A DNA stretch of 64,000 bases, taken from an uncultured Oxalicibacterium sp. GTDB lineage: Bacteria > Pseudomonadota > Gammaproteobacteria > Burkholderiales > Burkholderiaceae_D. The stretch covers positions 37,156 to 101,155 of the forward strand of contig NZ_CAJYMD010000066.1 in the NCBI RefSeq assembly GCF_913776015.1, in the 5' to 3' direction. How positions within the stretch are numbered: the first letter of the stretch is position 1; the number at the start of each line of letters is the position of its first letter. Shown here piece after piece: positions 31,493 through 42,124 of the stretch. The notes beneath the pieces were generated by a model. That model was not told where the DNA came from. It saw nothing but the letters and a program-made list of their open reading frames with translations, and did not search any database. Made by a program: the position numbers and the translations under genes.

Positions 31493-32758
31493 ATGCATTT
31501 ATCCGAATTAAAGGCCCTCCACGTCTCCGCCCTACTGGAAATGGCCATCAGCCTCGACATCGACAACGCTGCGCGCCTGCGCAAGCAGGAACTGATGTTC
31601 GCGATTCTCAAGAAACGCGCGAAGGCCGGCGAACAGATTTTTGGCGACGGCGCACTGGAAGTGCTGCCTGACGGTTTCGGCTTCTTGCGCTCGCCCGATG
31701 CCAGCTACATGGCCTCGACCGACGATATCTATATCTCGCCATCGCAGATTCGCCGCTTCAATCTGCACACCGGCGATTCGATCGAAGGCGAAGTGCGTAC
31801 TCCCAAGGACGGCGAGCGTTACTTTGCGCTGGTCAAGGTGGACAAGGTCAACGGTGAACCACCGGAAGCGTCCAAGCACCGCATCCTGTTCGAAAACCTG
31901 ACGCCACTGCATCCGAACAAACTGCTGCACCTCGAACGCGAAATGCGCGGCGAGGAAAACATCACCGGCCGCATCATCGATTTGATCGCACCAATCGGCA
32001 AGGGCCAGCGCGGTCTGCTGGTGGCACCGCCGAAATCCGGCAAAACCGTGATGCTGCAACACATTGCGCATGCCATCACGACCAACCATCCCGATTCGGC
32101 ATTGATCGTGCTGTTGATCGATGAACGTCCGGAAGAAGTGACCGAGATGCAGCGCTCGGTGCGCGGCGAAGTGGTGGCCTCGACCTTCGACGAACCGGCT
32201 ACGCGTCACGTACAAGTCGCCGAAATGGTGCTGGAAAAAGCCAAGCGCCTGGTCGAAATGAAGAAGGATGTGGTCATCCTGCTGGATTCGATCACCCGTC
32301 TGGCGCGCGCCTACAACACCGTAATCCCGGCTTCGGGCAAGGTGCTGACCGGCGGTGTGGACGCCAACGCCCTGCAACGCCCGAAACGCTTCTTCGGTGC
32401 TGCGCGTAATGTCGAGGAAGGCGGCTCGCTGACCATCATCGCCACCGCCCTGATCGAAACCGGCTCGCGCATGGATGACGTGATCTACGAAGAATTCAAG
32501 GGCACCGGCAACATGGAAGTGCATCTGGAACGCCGCCTGGCAGAGAAACGCGTCTATCCGGCAATCAACCTCTCCAAATCCGGCACGCGCCGCGAAGAGT
32601 TGCTGATCAAACCGGATCAACTGCAAAAAATCTGGGTGCTGCGCAAGCTCATGTACGACATGGATGAAATCGAGGCGATGGAATTCATTCTCGACAAGAT
32701 GAAGGCGACGAAGAACAACAGCGAATTCTTCGACATGATGCGTCGCGGCAATTCCTGA
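31493..32758 (+). CDS. rho: Transcription termination factor Rho
   Basis: [18 protein letters not shown]..., [68 protein letters not shown]. Confidence 0.98.
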   Translation: MHLSELKALHVSALLEMAISLDIDNAARLRKQELMFAILKKRAKAGEQIFGDGALEVLPDGFGFLRSPDASYMASTDDIYISPSQIRRFNLHTGDSIEGEVRTPKDGERYFALVKVDKVNGEPPEASKHRILFENLTPLHPNKLLHLEREMRGEENITGRIIDLIAPIGKGQRGLLVAPPKSGKTVMLQHIAHAITTNHPDSALIVLLIDERPEEVTEMQRSVRGEVVASTFDEPATRHVQVAEMVLEKAKRLVEMKKDVVILLDSITRLARAYNTVIPASGKVLTGGVDANALQRPKRFFGAARNVEEGGSLTIIATALIETGSRMDDVIYEEFKGTGNMEVHLERRLAEKRVYPAINLSKSGTRREELLIKPDQLQKIWVLRKLMYDMDEIEAMEFILDKMKATKNNSEFFDMMRRGNS

Positions 32759-32778
32759 TCGACCGACACTACATATAC

Positions 32779-32804
32779 AAAAGCCCGGTTTTACGGGCTT
32801 TTTT
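32779..32804 (+). terminator. Rho-independent terminator after rho
   Basis: AAAGCCCGgttttaCGGGCTTTTTT. Confidence 0.8.
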
Positions 32805-33010
32805 CGTAAAAGAAGTGTTCAAAATGCCACGTAATGGCGGATTGCGCATACGTACAAAGGCGCAAAACGCGCGCATGCTTTGTCGCAAGGTCCTGATTTC
32901 ATTGTATAATCTGCGGCTATTTCCAACCGGGCAAGTGATCGACAATCGGGTCAAGAGGCTGTGCAGACCGACGAAGTGACGATTGGCTACTCACACATTT
33001 AGAGGCAAGC

Positions 33011-33277
33011 ATGAAAGAAGGCATTCACCCAGATTACCGCGAAGTCGTGTTCCAGGACATGTCCAACGACTGGAAATTCATCACGCGTTCGACCATCCAG
33101 ACCAAGGAAACCATCGAATTCGAAGGCAAGCAATATCCACTGATCAAGCTTGAAGTGACGTCGGAATCGCATCCGTTTTACACCGGCAAGCACAAGATCG
33201 TCGATACCGCTGGCCGCGTCGACAAGTTCCGTAAGAAGTTCGGTTCCGTCGGTTCCAAGACCCAAGTCGCAGAATAA
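33011..33277 (+). CDS. rpmE2: 50S ribosomal protein L31 type B
   Basis: [77 protein letters not shown]. Confidence 0.96.
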   Translation: MKEGIHPDYREVVFQDMSNDWKFITRSTIQTKETIEFEGKQYPLIKLEVTSESHPFYTGKHKIVDTAGRVDKFRKKFGSVGSKTQVAE

Positions 33278-33296
33278 TCGACTGGTTCGAAAGCAC

Positions 33297-33324
33297 GAAA
33301 GGCAGCTGCGGCTGCCTTTTTTGT
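33297..33324 (+). terminator. Rho-independent terminator after rpmE2
   Basis: AAAGGCAGCtgcgGCTGCCTTTTTT. Confidence 0.85.
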
Positions 33325-33420
33325 TATCTCCGCTTTGGAAACGCACATCAACCGCACGACCATGGCAGAACTTTTGCGGCACAATAACGCCGAAACAAGA
33401 ACATCAACCTTCTCCCCTTC

Positions 33421-35157
33421 ATGAAGCCAGTCCGCATTCCCGCTTCCGCCGCCAAGGCTCTGCCGCGCTGGGCACTGTTCGCGCTGTGCCTGCTCTATAT
33501 TCTGCCGGGACTGGTAGGCCGCGATCCGTGGAAACCGGATGACGCATCGGGTTTCGGCATCATGTGGACGATGGCGCATGGCTCGTTCAACGATTGGTTA
33601 TCGCCGCACATCGTCGGCCTGCCAATGACAGCGGAAGGGCCATTCGCTTACTGGCTGGGTGCAATCTGCATCATGCTGTTCGGCAGTATTGTCGGCGACC
33701 CGATGGCGGCGCGCATTGCCCCTATCCTGTTCTTCCTGCTCGGTTCGACCGCCGTCTGGTACACCACCTATCTGCTGGGTCGTCGCCCCGAAGCGCAACC
33801 TATGCGCCTGGCTTTTGGCGGCCAGCCGGAACCAAAGGATTTCGGTCGCATGCTGGCCGATGGCGCGCTGTTGATCTACCTCGGCTGCCTAGGCTTGCTC
33901 GTGCATGCGCACAGCACCACCGCCGAAGCCTTGCAAGTCTCGCTGATTGCGTATTCGCTGTATGCCGCCGCCCGCCTGTTTGAATCGCGCTCCTTCCGTA
34001 GCGCATTGCTGCTGGGTCTGATCCTCGGTTTGCTTGCCATCACGCGCGGCTGGGTCATCCCTGCCGGTATCTGGTTTGCCGTACTCGCGCTGTCGCTGGT
34101 CAATGCACGCCTGATTTCGCTGCGACTTGTGCTGTTTTCCCTGCCACTTGCTGTCGGCATCCCCGCACTGTGGCTGTTTGCCAATCAGGTTTACCAACCA
34201 TTCGGCGGGCTGCCCAATCAAGGCTGGCTGGACTGGAACTGGCAACAACTCGGCATTCCGACACTCTCGACCACCAAGTATTTTTTCAAGAATGCGATCT
34301 GGTTTGCCTGGCCAGCCTGGCCGTTCGCCATCTGGGCCGTTTACGCCTGGCGTCGCCAGTATGAAGCGCTGCACATCACCTTGCCGCTCGCATTCTTCAG
34401 TGCCTTGGTGATACTGGCATTGCTCAATCCTTCTGGCGAAGAAGCCATCCTGCTGCCTTTGCTGCCGATGCTCGCCATTCTCGCGGCTTTCGGTCTGCCG
34501 ACCATGAAACGCGGCGCCATCAACGCCGTGGACTGGTTCTCGGTCATGATGCTGTCAACCTGTGCGGTCTTCATCTGGCTTGGCTGGCTGGCCAAACAAA
34601 CAGGCTGGCCGGCACAGATCGCCAAGAATGCATTCAAGATCGCGCCAGGCTTCAAACCCGATTTCAGCTTCTGGACATTGCTGTTTGCCGCCATCGCCAC
34701 TGCAGCCTGGTTGTGGATCGTCTACTGGCGCGTCTCGCGCCGCCCGACGGTTATGTGGCGCGCCGTTGTTCTCTCCTCAGGCGGCATCATCCTGTGCTGG
34801 CTGTTGCTGATGACGCTCTGGCTGCCATGGGGTAATTACATCAAGAGCTATGCAAGCGTCGCACGCGAAGTGGACAAGATCCTGCCGGACGATCATCTCT
34901 GCGTTTCCACCAATGTCGGCGCTTCGCAACGGTCCTCCTTCGCCTACTTTGGCAAACTGCATTTTGCGCATGTTGGTGAACGCAATTGCAGCTATTACCT
35001 GCTGCAAGACCATCATCGCGGCGACGACTCGCCCACCACCATGACGCGTGACAACAAGCAATGGAAACTGATCTGGCTTGGCCGCCGCCCTGCGGACCGC
35101 AATGAACGTTTCCGTCTGTACGAACGCATCAGCGACAACCCTGCCAAGAAAGAATGA
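33421..35157 (+). CDS. ArnT-like GT-C glycosyltransferase (lipid A sugar transferase family)
   Basis: 578 aa, N-terminal PGLVGRDPWKPDDASGFGIMWTMAHG (ArnT/PMT-like), many TM segments, periplasmic C-terminus. Confidence 0.8.
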   Translation: MKPVRIPASAAKALPRWALFALCLLYILPGLVGRDPWKPDDASGFGIMWTMAHGSFNDWLSPHIVGLPMTAEGPFAYWLGAICIMLFGSIVGDPMAARIAPILFFLLGSTAVWYTTYLLGRRPEAQPMRLAFGGQPEPKDFGRMLADGALLIYLGCLGLLVHAHSTTAEALQVSLIAYSLYAAARLFESRSFRSALLLGLILGLLAITRGWVIPAGIWFAVLALSLVNARLISLRLVLFSLPLAVGIPALWLFANQVYQPFGGLPNQGWLDWNWQQLGIPTLSTTKYFFKNAIWFAWPAWPFAIWAVYAWRRQYEALHITLPLAFFSALVILALLNPSGEEAILLPLLPMLAILAAFGLPTMKRGAINAVDWFSVMMLSTCAVFIWLGWLAKQTGWPAQIAKNAFKIAPGFKPDFSFWTLLFAAIATAAWLWIVYWRVSRRPTVMWRAVVLSSGGIILCWLLLMTLWLPWGNYIKSYASVAREVDKILPDDHLCVSTNVGASQRSSFAYFGKLHFAHVGERNCSYYLLQDHHRGDDSPTTMTRDNKQWKLIWLGRRPADRNERFRLYERISDNPAKKE

Positions 35158-35247
35158 TCCAAAAGTTACGTTGATCTTGCCGAAACAATGGGTTTCAAGC
35201 ATAATATGCGGCTTGCACATTGCGCCGTCTGACGGCCAATCCAACAA

Positions 35248-35332
35248 GCCCGGGTGGTGAAATTGGTAGACGCAGCGGACTCAAAATCCGCCGCCGCAAG
35301 GCGTGCCGGTTCGATTCCGGCCCCGGGCACCA
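35248..35332 (+). tRNA. tRNA-Leu (anticodon CAA), CCA encoded
   Basis: GCCCGGGTGGTGAAATTGGTAGACGCAGCGGACTCAAAATCCGCCGCCGCAAGGCGTGCCGGTTCGATTCCGGCCCCGGGCACCA; 7-bp acceptor stem, long variable arm, anticodon loop CTCAAAA. Confidence 0.97.
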
Positions 35333-35338
35333 TCAATA

Positions 35339-35380
35339 AAAAAACGGCTCTCGATAATTCGAGAGCCGTTTTGTTTTTTT
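35339..35380 (+). terminator. Rho-independent terminator after tRNA-Leu
   Basis: AAAACGGCTCTCGataattCGAGAGCCGTTTTGTTTTTTT. Confidence 0.9.
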
Positions 35381-35894
35381 CCGCAATTCTTTCCTGGGTC
35401 CACAAAAAGCCAATTTTATTCTTGGCAATACCAGCGATTTACTCAGGCATGACATGATGCCCCATTCAAGCATCCAAATGCTTGCGGTCAGAGACGAATG
35501 GCTTGCTTTTCGCTGCTGACGCTAGTACTTCGGGCTTCGCTAGTGACTCTGCCGGCATTTGATCCCGCTTGGCAGCCGCACAACCATAGAGCATCCATCC
35601 GAACTGATCGTGCAAGCTAACAGCTCGTTGGTATAAATATTGGCAGATACTTGTCCGAAATTATTCGCGTCATCACAGAGAACTTGTTTTCATCACACCC
35701 AAATCCCAAACACGTCAAATACTGACCGCGAAGTTATCTGCAACTGTTGATATCTGAAACCTGCATCTCGTGTGAAGACGAATACTGCATCCAGGCATCG
35801 CAAGCGAGGGCATGAAGGCTACCGCAATAGAGCCGGCAATTCCGCGGCATGTTCAATCGCCGTTCGCGTGGTCATCGCTGAATAGGCATGAACT

Positions 35895-36390
35895 TGTCAA
35901 CCTGGAAGCCACCATCGCCTGCCTTGATACCGCTGGTTTCCGTCACCCTGGCGTAGTCGCTGCTGACTTTGCTTTTGCTGTAGCTGATACTGCCTGAGAC
36001 ACCGGCACCAATGGTGATACTGCCACCGACATTCTTTTGTTTGCTGTCGTATTCGCTGGTGTCTTGCAGGCTTTGGATGTTGAGGTCGCCTCCGACATCG
36101 GCAGTGACTTGCTTACCACTGGCGACAGCGCCGATCAGGTTGGCATCTTTGCCTGATACGAGTGCCAGTTGATTCCCTGCGTTGACATGGGTGTTGGTCC
36201 AAGTGACGTCTTTGCCGTCGGCATTGCCGCGACCGGCACTGGCAGGGCAGTGATACGGAATCCGTCCGTACCAAAGCTGATGCCGATACTGCCGCTGCTG
36301 CTTTTGTTGGTGCTGTGTTGTTTAGCGGTACTTTTTGCGGAAAGAAGGTTGATGTTGTTTTCTGCGGCGAAGGTGTAGTCAATGCCCAGC
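35895..36390 (-). pseudogene. Fragment of filamentous haemagglutinin/CdiA-type repeat region (frame-disrupted)
   Basis: Minus-strand reading gives FAAENNINLLSAKSTAKQHSTNKSSSGSIGISFGTDGFRI, then in a shifted frame GNADGKDVTWTNTHVNAGNQLALVSGKDANLIGAVASGKQVTADVGGDLNIQSLQDTSEYDSKQKNVGGSITIGAGVSGSISYSKSKVSSDYARVTETSGIKAGDGGFQV, typical of FHA repeats. Confidence 0.82.
35899..35979. repeat. Imperfect direct repeat, copy 1 of 2 (FHA-derived)
   Basis: About 81 bp matching 37986-38066 with roughly six mismatches, same orientation. Confidence 0.85.
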
Positions 36391-36453
36391 CACTACCGCA
36401 GTTGGTGAAACGGGCTTTCGTTTCGATCAGATTTTTGAAGTCATTCAAAATTC

Positions 36454-36774
36454 CTATTTACGATCGATTTGATAGGTGTAGCCACGTTGTGACAAACAAG
36501 CCTTCAGTTCTGAAGATTGGCGATGATATGAAGCGTCATCCGTCTCACCAGGAAGCATTCTTTTGACGTGCCAAGAAAAATTACCGTTAGCACTTCCTCC
36601 ACACTCTATCCAATCAACCTTACGTGCCTCGTCTGTCATGGATTGTTTAATCCAATAGTCTCTATAAGGTTTTGGTGGAGATGGCAATTGCGGCACAAAG
36701 CATCCCATGCAGAAACAGCCTTGCAGCAATAAACAGGAAGATATTGTGCTGGCCCAACATAATCCATTCTTCAT
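36454..36774 (-). CDS. Small lipoprotein, candidate partner/immunity of the adjacent haemagglutinin C-terminal module
   Basis: MKNGLCWASTISSCLLLQGCFCMGC lipobox-like N-terminus; ATGA overlap with the upstream CT ORF; C-terminal DWIECGGSANGNFSWHV..LKACLSQRGYTY. Confidence 0.7.
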   Translation of the reverse strand: MKNGLCWASTISSCLLLQGCFCMGCFVPQLPSPPKPYRDYWIKQSMTDEARKVDWIECGGSANGNFSWHVKRMLPGETDDASYHRQSSELKACLSQRGYTYQIDRK

Positions 36775-38132
36775 TTTGAAGCCTTTAAAAAAATAGAAAT
36801 GGCGTTCCAAACTTCCGGTGGCAGTAGTTCTGCCGCAGCAAATGGGGCTGATGGAATCAAGGCCAACTCAGATATCCGATCTCGTACAAGGCGCTCCGTA
36901 TCTGACATACCTCGCTTAGTATTCCCTTGTTCATCATATAGTCCTGTTATCTGTCCACCAATGAAGTCGTGCGTGCCTCCAAAAGCTTCGATCAGCTTGT
37001 CTTGCCAACTTCCTGCTGCATACTCATAGCCAAACAATGTTCCTGTCCAACCTTGAATACCTCCCGTTTTTCCTGCTGCTGCCTGACCTTCTGGGGATTG
37101 AAGATACTTATAAAGTGACTTTCCATTCGCCCCCTCTCTCTTCCACTGAATCTTCCCATCCTTTAGAGCGAGAACTTCATTTCCATTCTCATCTTTTTTT
37201 GTGATGCATCGCTCGTTACTCAGTCCACAGATATTATCCAGATCAGCACGTGTCCCTCCTGTTCCCTTTCCATCACCACGTATCCCTGTGCTTTTTCCTT
37301 CTCGGAAATTGCTGAACTCGTCTTCCCCATCGATGATGCCTTTAAATAACAAGGAGTTTTCGATGGCAATTTCACGCATTTTATCTGCGGCTACCGATAA
37401 AGATTCTTTCGTTAATGCAGATGTCCCCATCTCCGTTACGGCGCCAATCAACACATTCATGATGCGCTCTTGCAATAGCAGATCATCAAGCTGCTTTTGA
37501 ATGATGATTTTTTTATCCTCATCCCCACCCTTAGATGCCTCTACAAATGCGTCTCTTAATACCTTTCTTTCACTTTGAACATAATCAGCAACAGCCTTAC
37601 TTGCCTGTTGGCTAAAGGCTTGCGTAATCTGGACCTGTGCATTGATTTCCTTCTGTACTTTCTCCGCATCAAATATCTTCGGAATACCAGCCTCTGCATC
37701 ACCTGTTCGAACATTTTTGTTACCCGCAATACCACTAACACCGGATTGTGTGGTGCTAGCCGAATGCCCCTTATCCGAGCCAACCCCTCCACCACTTATG
37801 TTGGGAACACCTCCTGAACTGCCAGCACCTAACGATATGCCCTTAGCATCAGCCTTGTAATCAGCTTTGTTCTGAATATCGCTGGTGGTGAGGCTGTCTG
37901 TCTGGAGGCTGTTCTTGTTGTCCTGAACAGCTTTCTCCGTACTGGCGATGACCGCACCTTTCAGGTCGGTGTTGCCGCCCACCACAACCTGGAATCCACC
38001 ATCGCCTGCCTTGATACCGCTGGTTTCCGTCACGCTGGCGTAGTCACTGCTGATGTTGCTCTTGCTAAAGTTGAGGCTTCCTGATGCTCCGGTGCTCCAT
38101 GCATAGGTGAAACTACCGCCTACACTTTTTTG
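36771..38132 (-). pseudogene. 5'-truncated filamentous haemagglutinin/CdiA-like C-terminal region with C-terminal effector-like domain
   Basis: The ORF track starts at GTG 38033, but FHA-type sequence continues in frame upstream to about 38132 (KSVGGSFTYAWSTGASGSLNFSKSNISSDYAS-VTETSGIKAGDGGFQVVVGGNTDLKGAVIASTEKAVQDNKNSLQTDSLTTSDIQN) and has no TPS/secretion N-terminus. Confidence 0.8.
37986..38066. repeat. Imperfect direct repeat, copy 2 of 2 (FHA-derived)
   Basis: See 35899-35979. Confidence 0.85.
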
Positions 38133-38194
38133 AAGTGCGCAACATATAGATTCGAGAGTTAAACTAACGCCCCTTCAGATTTTCTCTATTCACT

Positions 38195-39004
38195 ATGAAC
38201 ATCCTCATCAAGGAAGAACTTCGTGCCTACATCGATCCACTGACGGCGGATGAACATGCAGCCCTCGAACGCAGTCTGCTCACCGAAGGTTGTCGCGATG
38301 CACTGGTTTTATGGGGAAACGTTCTGGTAGATGGGCACAATCGTTATGGCATTTGTCAACAACATGGTTTGCCATTCAATACGGTGCAAAACACGCAATT
38401 TCAGTCAATGGACGATGTGTACCTATGGATGATCGACAATCATCTGGGGCGGCGCAGCGTATCGGATTTCCAACGGGGTGTACTCGCATTGCGCAAGAAG
38501 GAAATTCTGTCGCAGCGGCAGGAAGAACTTGCTGTGCCATCGCAAGCTGATACAACAGGGTCGCAAGAAGGAATCGAAAGGCCGAAGAAGGATAGTGTGC
38601 CGTCGCGCGAGTCGATGGCACGTACCGCACGACTCAGCAGTACCACGCTGAACCAGATTGAGAAGATCCAGAAATCTGCCGCGCCGGAACTGGTCAAAGC
38701 GGTCAAGACCGGCACCATTTCAATCAATGCGGCAGCAGCCGTTGCCACTTTGCCTGAAGAAAAACAGGTGGAGGCGGTTGCAGGTGGAAAAAAGGAATTG
38801 CGAGAAGCGGCACGACAGGTACGCCAGGCAAAAGCACCGCGCAAACCTTCCATCGATCTGCCGCCCCTGCCTGAAGATGCCAGCCCTGAGCAAATCGAAA
38901 TTCATCGCTTGCAAAAACTGGTTGCAGAATTGGTGGAAGAACGCGATCAGCTTAAGAAAAAAGTACAGAATCTGACGATTGCATTGAGCGAAGCGCGCGG
39001 CTGA
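38195..39004 (+). CDS. ParB-like N-terminal domain protein (orphan, plasmid/island-type)
   Basis: PLTADEHAALERSLLTEGCRDALVLWGNVLVDGHNRYGICQQHGLPFNTVQNTQFQSMDDVYLWMIDNHLGRRSVSDFQRG is a ParB/Sulfiredoxin-type fold signature; C-terminal coiled coil. Confidence 0.75.
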   Translation: MNILIKEELRAYIDPLTADEHAALERSLLTEGCRDALVLWGNVLVDGHNRYGICQQHGLPFNTVQNTQFQSMDDVYLWMIDNHLGRRSVSDFQRGVLALRKKEILSQRQEELAVPSQADTTGSQEGIERPKKDSVPSRESMARTARLSSTTLNQIEKIQKSAAPELVKAVKTGTISINAAAAVATLPEEKQVEAVAGGKKELREAARQVRQAKAPRKPSIDLPPLPEDASPEQIEIHRLQKLVAELVEERDQLKKKVQNLTIALSEARG

Positions 39005-39088
39005 TTCCGTCATTCAGACGAAGATGCCCCGCTACGCTTCTCTTGTTTCAAGGAGTGAAGCAAACATGTCTTTACAGGCACGTCCCTG

Positions 39089-39565
39089 TTAGCTCTCTTC
39101 GTTTTCTTCCTTACCGTCATCTGCGCGCCCGGCGTTTTGCAACACCTTGCGGATCGTCCCCTGAGAAAACCCGCGCTGCAACAGAAAGCGCATCTGACGC
39201 GCGCGTTCTTTGGGATCGGTTGGTGGGGAACCGAATTTTCTTTGCCAGACTTCCGCAGCGCGTACCGCTTCATCTTCCAGCCCTGTACGTGCATCGTCGA
39301 TCGTCGCGGCATCAAGACCGTGACTCTTTAGTTCGGACAGGATGCGGCTATTGCCGAAACGTGCAGCGCGACGATTGATCAGCGATTCTGAAAAGCGCTG
39401 TTCAGACAGGTAACGCGCTGCTTGCAGCGTATCGAGCAAGGCTTCGATATCGTCGTCTTCCTGTGCGTAGCGTGCCAGTTTGCGACCTAGCTCCTGGCGG
39501 CTGTGTTCGCGTGCAGCCAGATAGCGCAACGCCCGTGCCTTGAGACTCAACTGGATTTTTGCCAT
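39089..39565 (-). CDS. recX: Regulatory protein RecX
   Basis: [27 protein letters not shown]..., [34 protein letters not shown]; sits directly downstream of recA. Confidence 0.93.
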   Translation of the reverse strand: MAKIQLSLKARALRYLAAREHSRQELGRKLARYAQEDDDIEALLDTLQAARYLSEQRFSESLINRRAARFGNSRILSELKSHGLDAATIDDARTGLEDEAVRAAEVWQRKFGSPPTDPKERARQMRFLLQRGFSQGTIRKVLQNAGRADDGKEENEES

Positions 39566-39627
39566 TGAGCTCTCCGCACGGGCGTTACTGAACGAACTAT
39601 CACGATGCGATCAGACGATCGTGACAA

Positions 39628-40719
<1,092 letters not shown>

Positions 40720-40780
40720 GAAGTTTCTTTCGGCGGTTAGGTAAGGGATGCCGGCCAAGCAGCCTGCGAAAACAAACATA

Positions 40781-40796
40781 CTGTATAAAAAAACAG
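40781..40796. promoter_or_regulatory. LexA (SOS) box upstream of recA
   Basis: CTGTATAAAAAAACAG fits CTG-N10-CAG in context TACTG...CAGTG, 62 bp upstream of the recA ATG. Confidence 0.88.
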
Positions 40797-40865
40797 TGCT
40801 TTATGCAAGTGTCGTTTTTGTGCTGCGGCATTATGGCGAATATTTGATCGACTCGCACAGCTTGC

Positions 40866-41400
40866 CGACTGTCGATTTTCAGTTAAATGGGAATTTTGTT
40901 CAGCTAAGTGTGAACTGGTTGTCGATTTTCATTTGGGGCTGAATTTAATCCGCTAACTCAGAGCTATCGCAAATATTTAGGCCGTTTTTGATACGCGAGA
41001 GCGCGTGTACAGTAATTCCATTTACTTACTTGTAGATTTGCTCGCTAAATTGACCCTCTCGAACTGATCCACTTTCCACTGCCTAGCAAAGGCAGCAACG
41101 CGATCGTAAGACCCTTCATAGCCCAGTGCGCATAGATCGATATGCATCTGCTTTAACGACCTTTTTTGTTTGCGCGACTTCGCCGCCTCGGTTTTTAACC
41201 AGGTAGTCAGCTTCAATGCATAGGTATCGAGAGATGTGCTCGATCGCCTGCCAGCATAGGAGGGCTCTATGGTTTCAGCCCTCAAATACCGTCTGACGGT
41301 GTTTCTAGAGATCCCTAATCGTCTTGCGATCTCTCTCAATGAGACCCAGTCACGTAGGTGCCGGCGTCGAACGATTCCAAGTAATGCCACGTCGATAACT
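40866..41400 (-). mobile_element. IS21-family insertion sequence remnant (end plus truncated istA)
   Basis: Truncated IstA at 41022-41390 (MALLGIVRRRHLRDWVSLREIARRLGISRNTVRRYLRAETIEPSYAGRR); repeated TGTCGATTTTCA terminal-type motifs near 40869 and 40921; no istB visible. Confidence 0.8.
41022..41390 (-). pseudogene. Truncated IS21-family transposase IstA (N-terminal HTH portion only)
   Basis: 122 aa ending ...FARQWKVDQFERVNLASKSTSK, lacking the DDE catalytic core. Confidence 0.82.
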
Positions 41401-41660
41401 CCATCCCCCCACTAATTTCAGTAAGTGAGAATGTGGCCTATACATTGGTCAGCATTGGGTACAAATTACCCCGTTAAGTGTGTCGGCTTCGGTGCAATCA
41501 CCATCGGCTAGGCCAATTTGAATGCGGTGAGCTCAATCAGAAACGCGCGGCTGCTTCCATGGGAGCAGTATGTATGTATGGATGATGAAGACATTGCGTT
41601 TGGGAGACCCAAATTTTCCACCATCGCCCTAGGAAGACAGGTTGCTTGCATAAATTCAAT

Positions 41661-41704
41661 ATTTCAACTAATCTTGAAATTAATATTTCAAGGATTATTG
41701 AAAT
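41661..41704. promoter_or_regulatory. Two tandem perfect palindromes, candidate ArsR operators
   Basis: ATTTCAA-ctaatc-TTGAAAT (41661-41680) and ATTTCAA-ggatta-TTGAAAT (41685-41704), 24-bp centre spacing; the second overlaps the arsR start codon. Confidence 0.8.
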
Positions 41705-42041
41705 GAACCAAAAATCCGTTGTCGTCGCACTCAGTGCACTGGCGCAGGAAACACGCTTAGCTGTCTTCCGTCTCTTGGTACAGGCAGGCCCTACAGGACT
41801 ATCCGCATCTCTAATTGCGGAAGGTGTGAGCATTGCACCATCCCTACTGTCCTTCCATCTCAAAGAGCTTTTGCATGCTGACTTGGTGACGCAAGTACGC
41901 GAAGGTCGTTCACTCATCTATGCAGCGAACTTCAGCGCGATGAATGGACTGCTTGGATATCTGACCGAGAACTGCTGCGGCGGCAATCCATGCTTCCCCG
42001 ATTCAAAGGTTGCCTGCTCAACGGAAGGCGGCTGCGCGTAA
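41703..42041 (+). CDS. arsR: ArsR-family arsenical resistance repressor
   Basis: MNQKSVVVALSALAQETRLAVFRLLVQAGPTGLSASLIAEGVSIAPSLLSFHLKELLHADLVTQVREGRSLIYAANFSAMNGLLGYLTENCCGG; C-terminal Cys-rich tail. Confidence 0.94.
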   Translation: MNQKSVVVALSALAQETRLAVFRLLVQAGPTGLSASLIAEGVSIAPSLLSFHLKELLHADLVTQVREGRSLIYAANFSAMNGLLGYLTENCCGGNPCFPDSKVACSTEGGCA

Positions 42042-42124
42042 TCAAACGCCATTCACATTCAGTCCACCCTAATTAATCAGCAGCGGGCATCCGCACGCTG
42101 CACTACCCGCCCATAAGGAAAATC

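Noticed and set aside
31532-32626. 364-aa ORF antisense to rho
   Set aside because: Shadow ORF; composition typical of reverse complement of a GC3-biased gene.
35248-35332. tRNA-Leu as an attachment site for an intact integrative element
   Set aside because: No integrase gene and no visible second copy of the tRNA 3' end downstream; kept only as a possible eroded hotspot.
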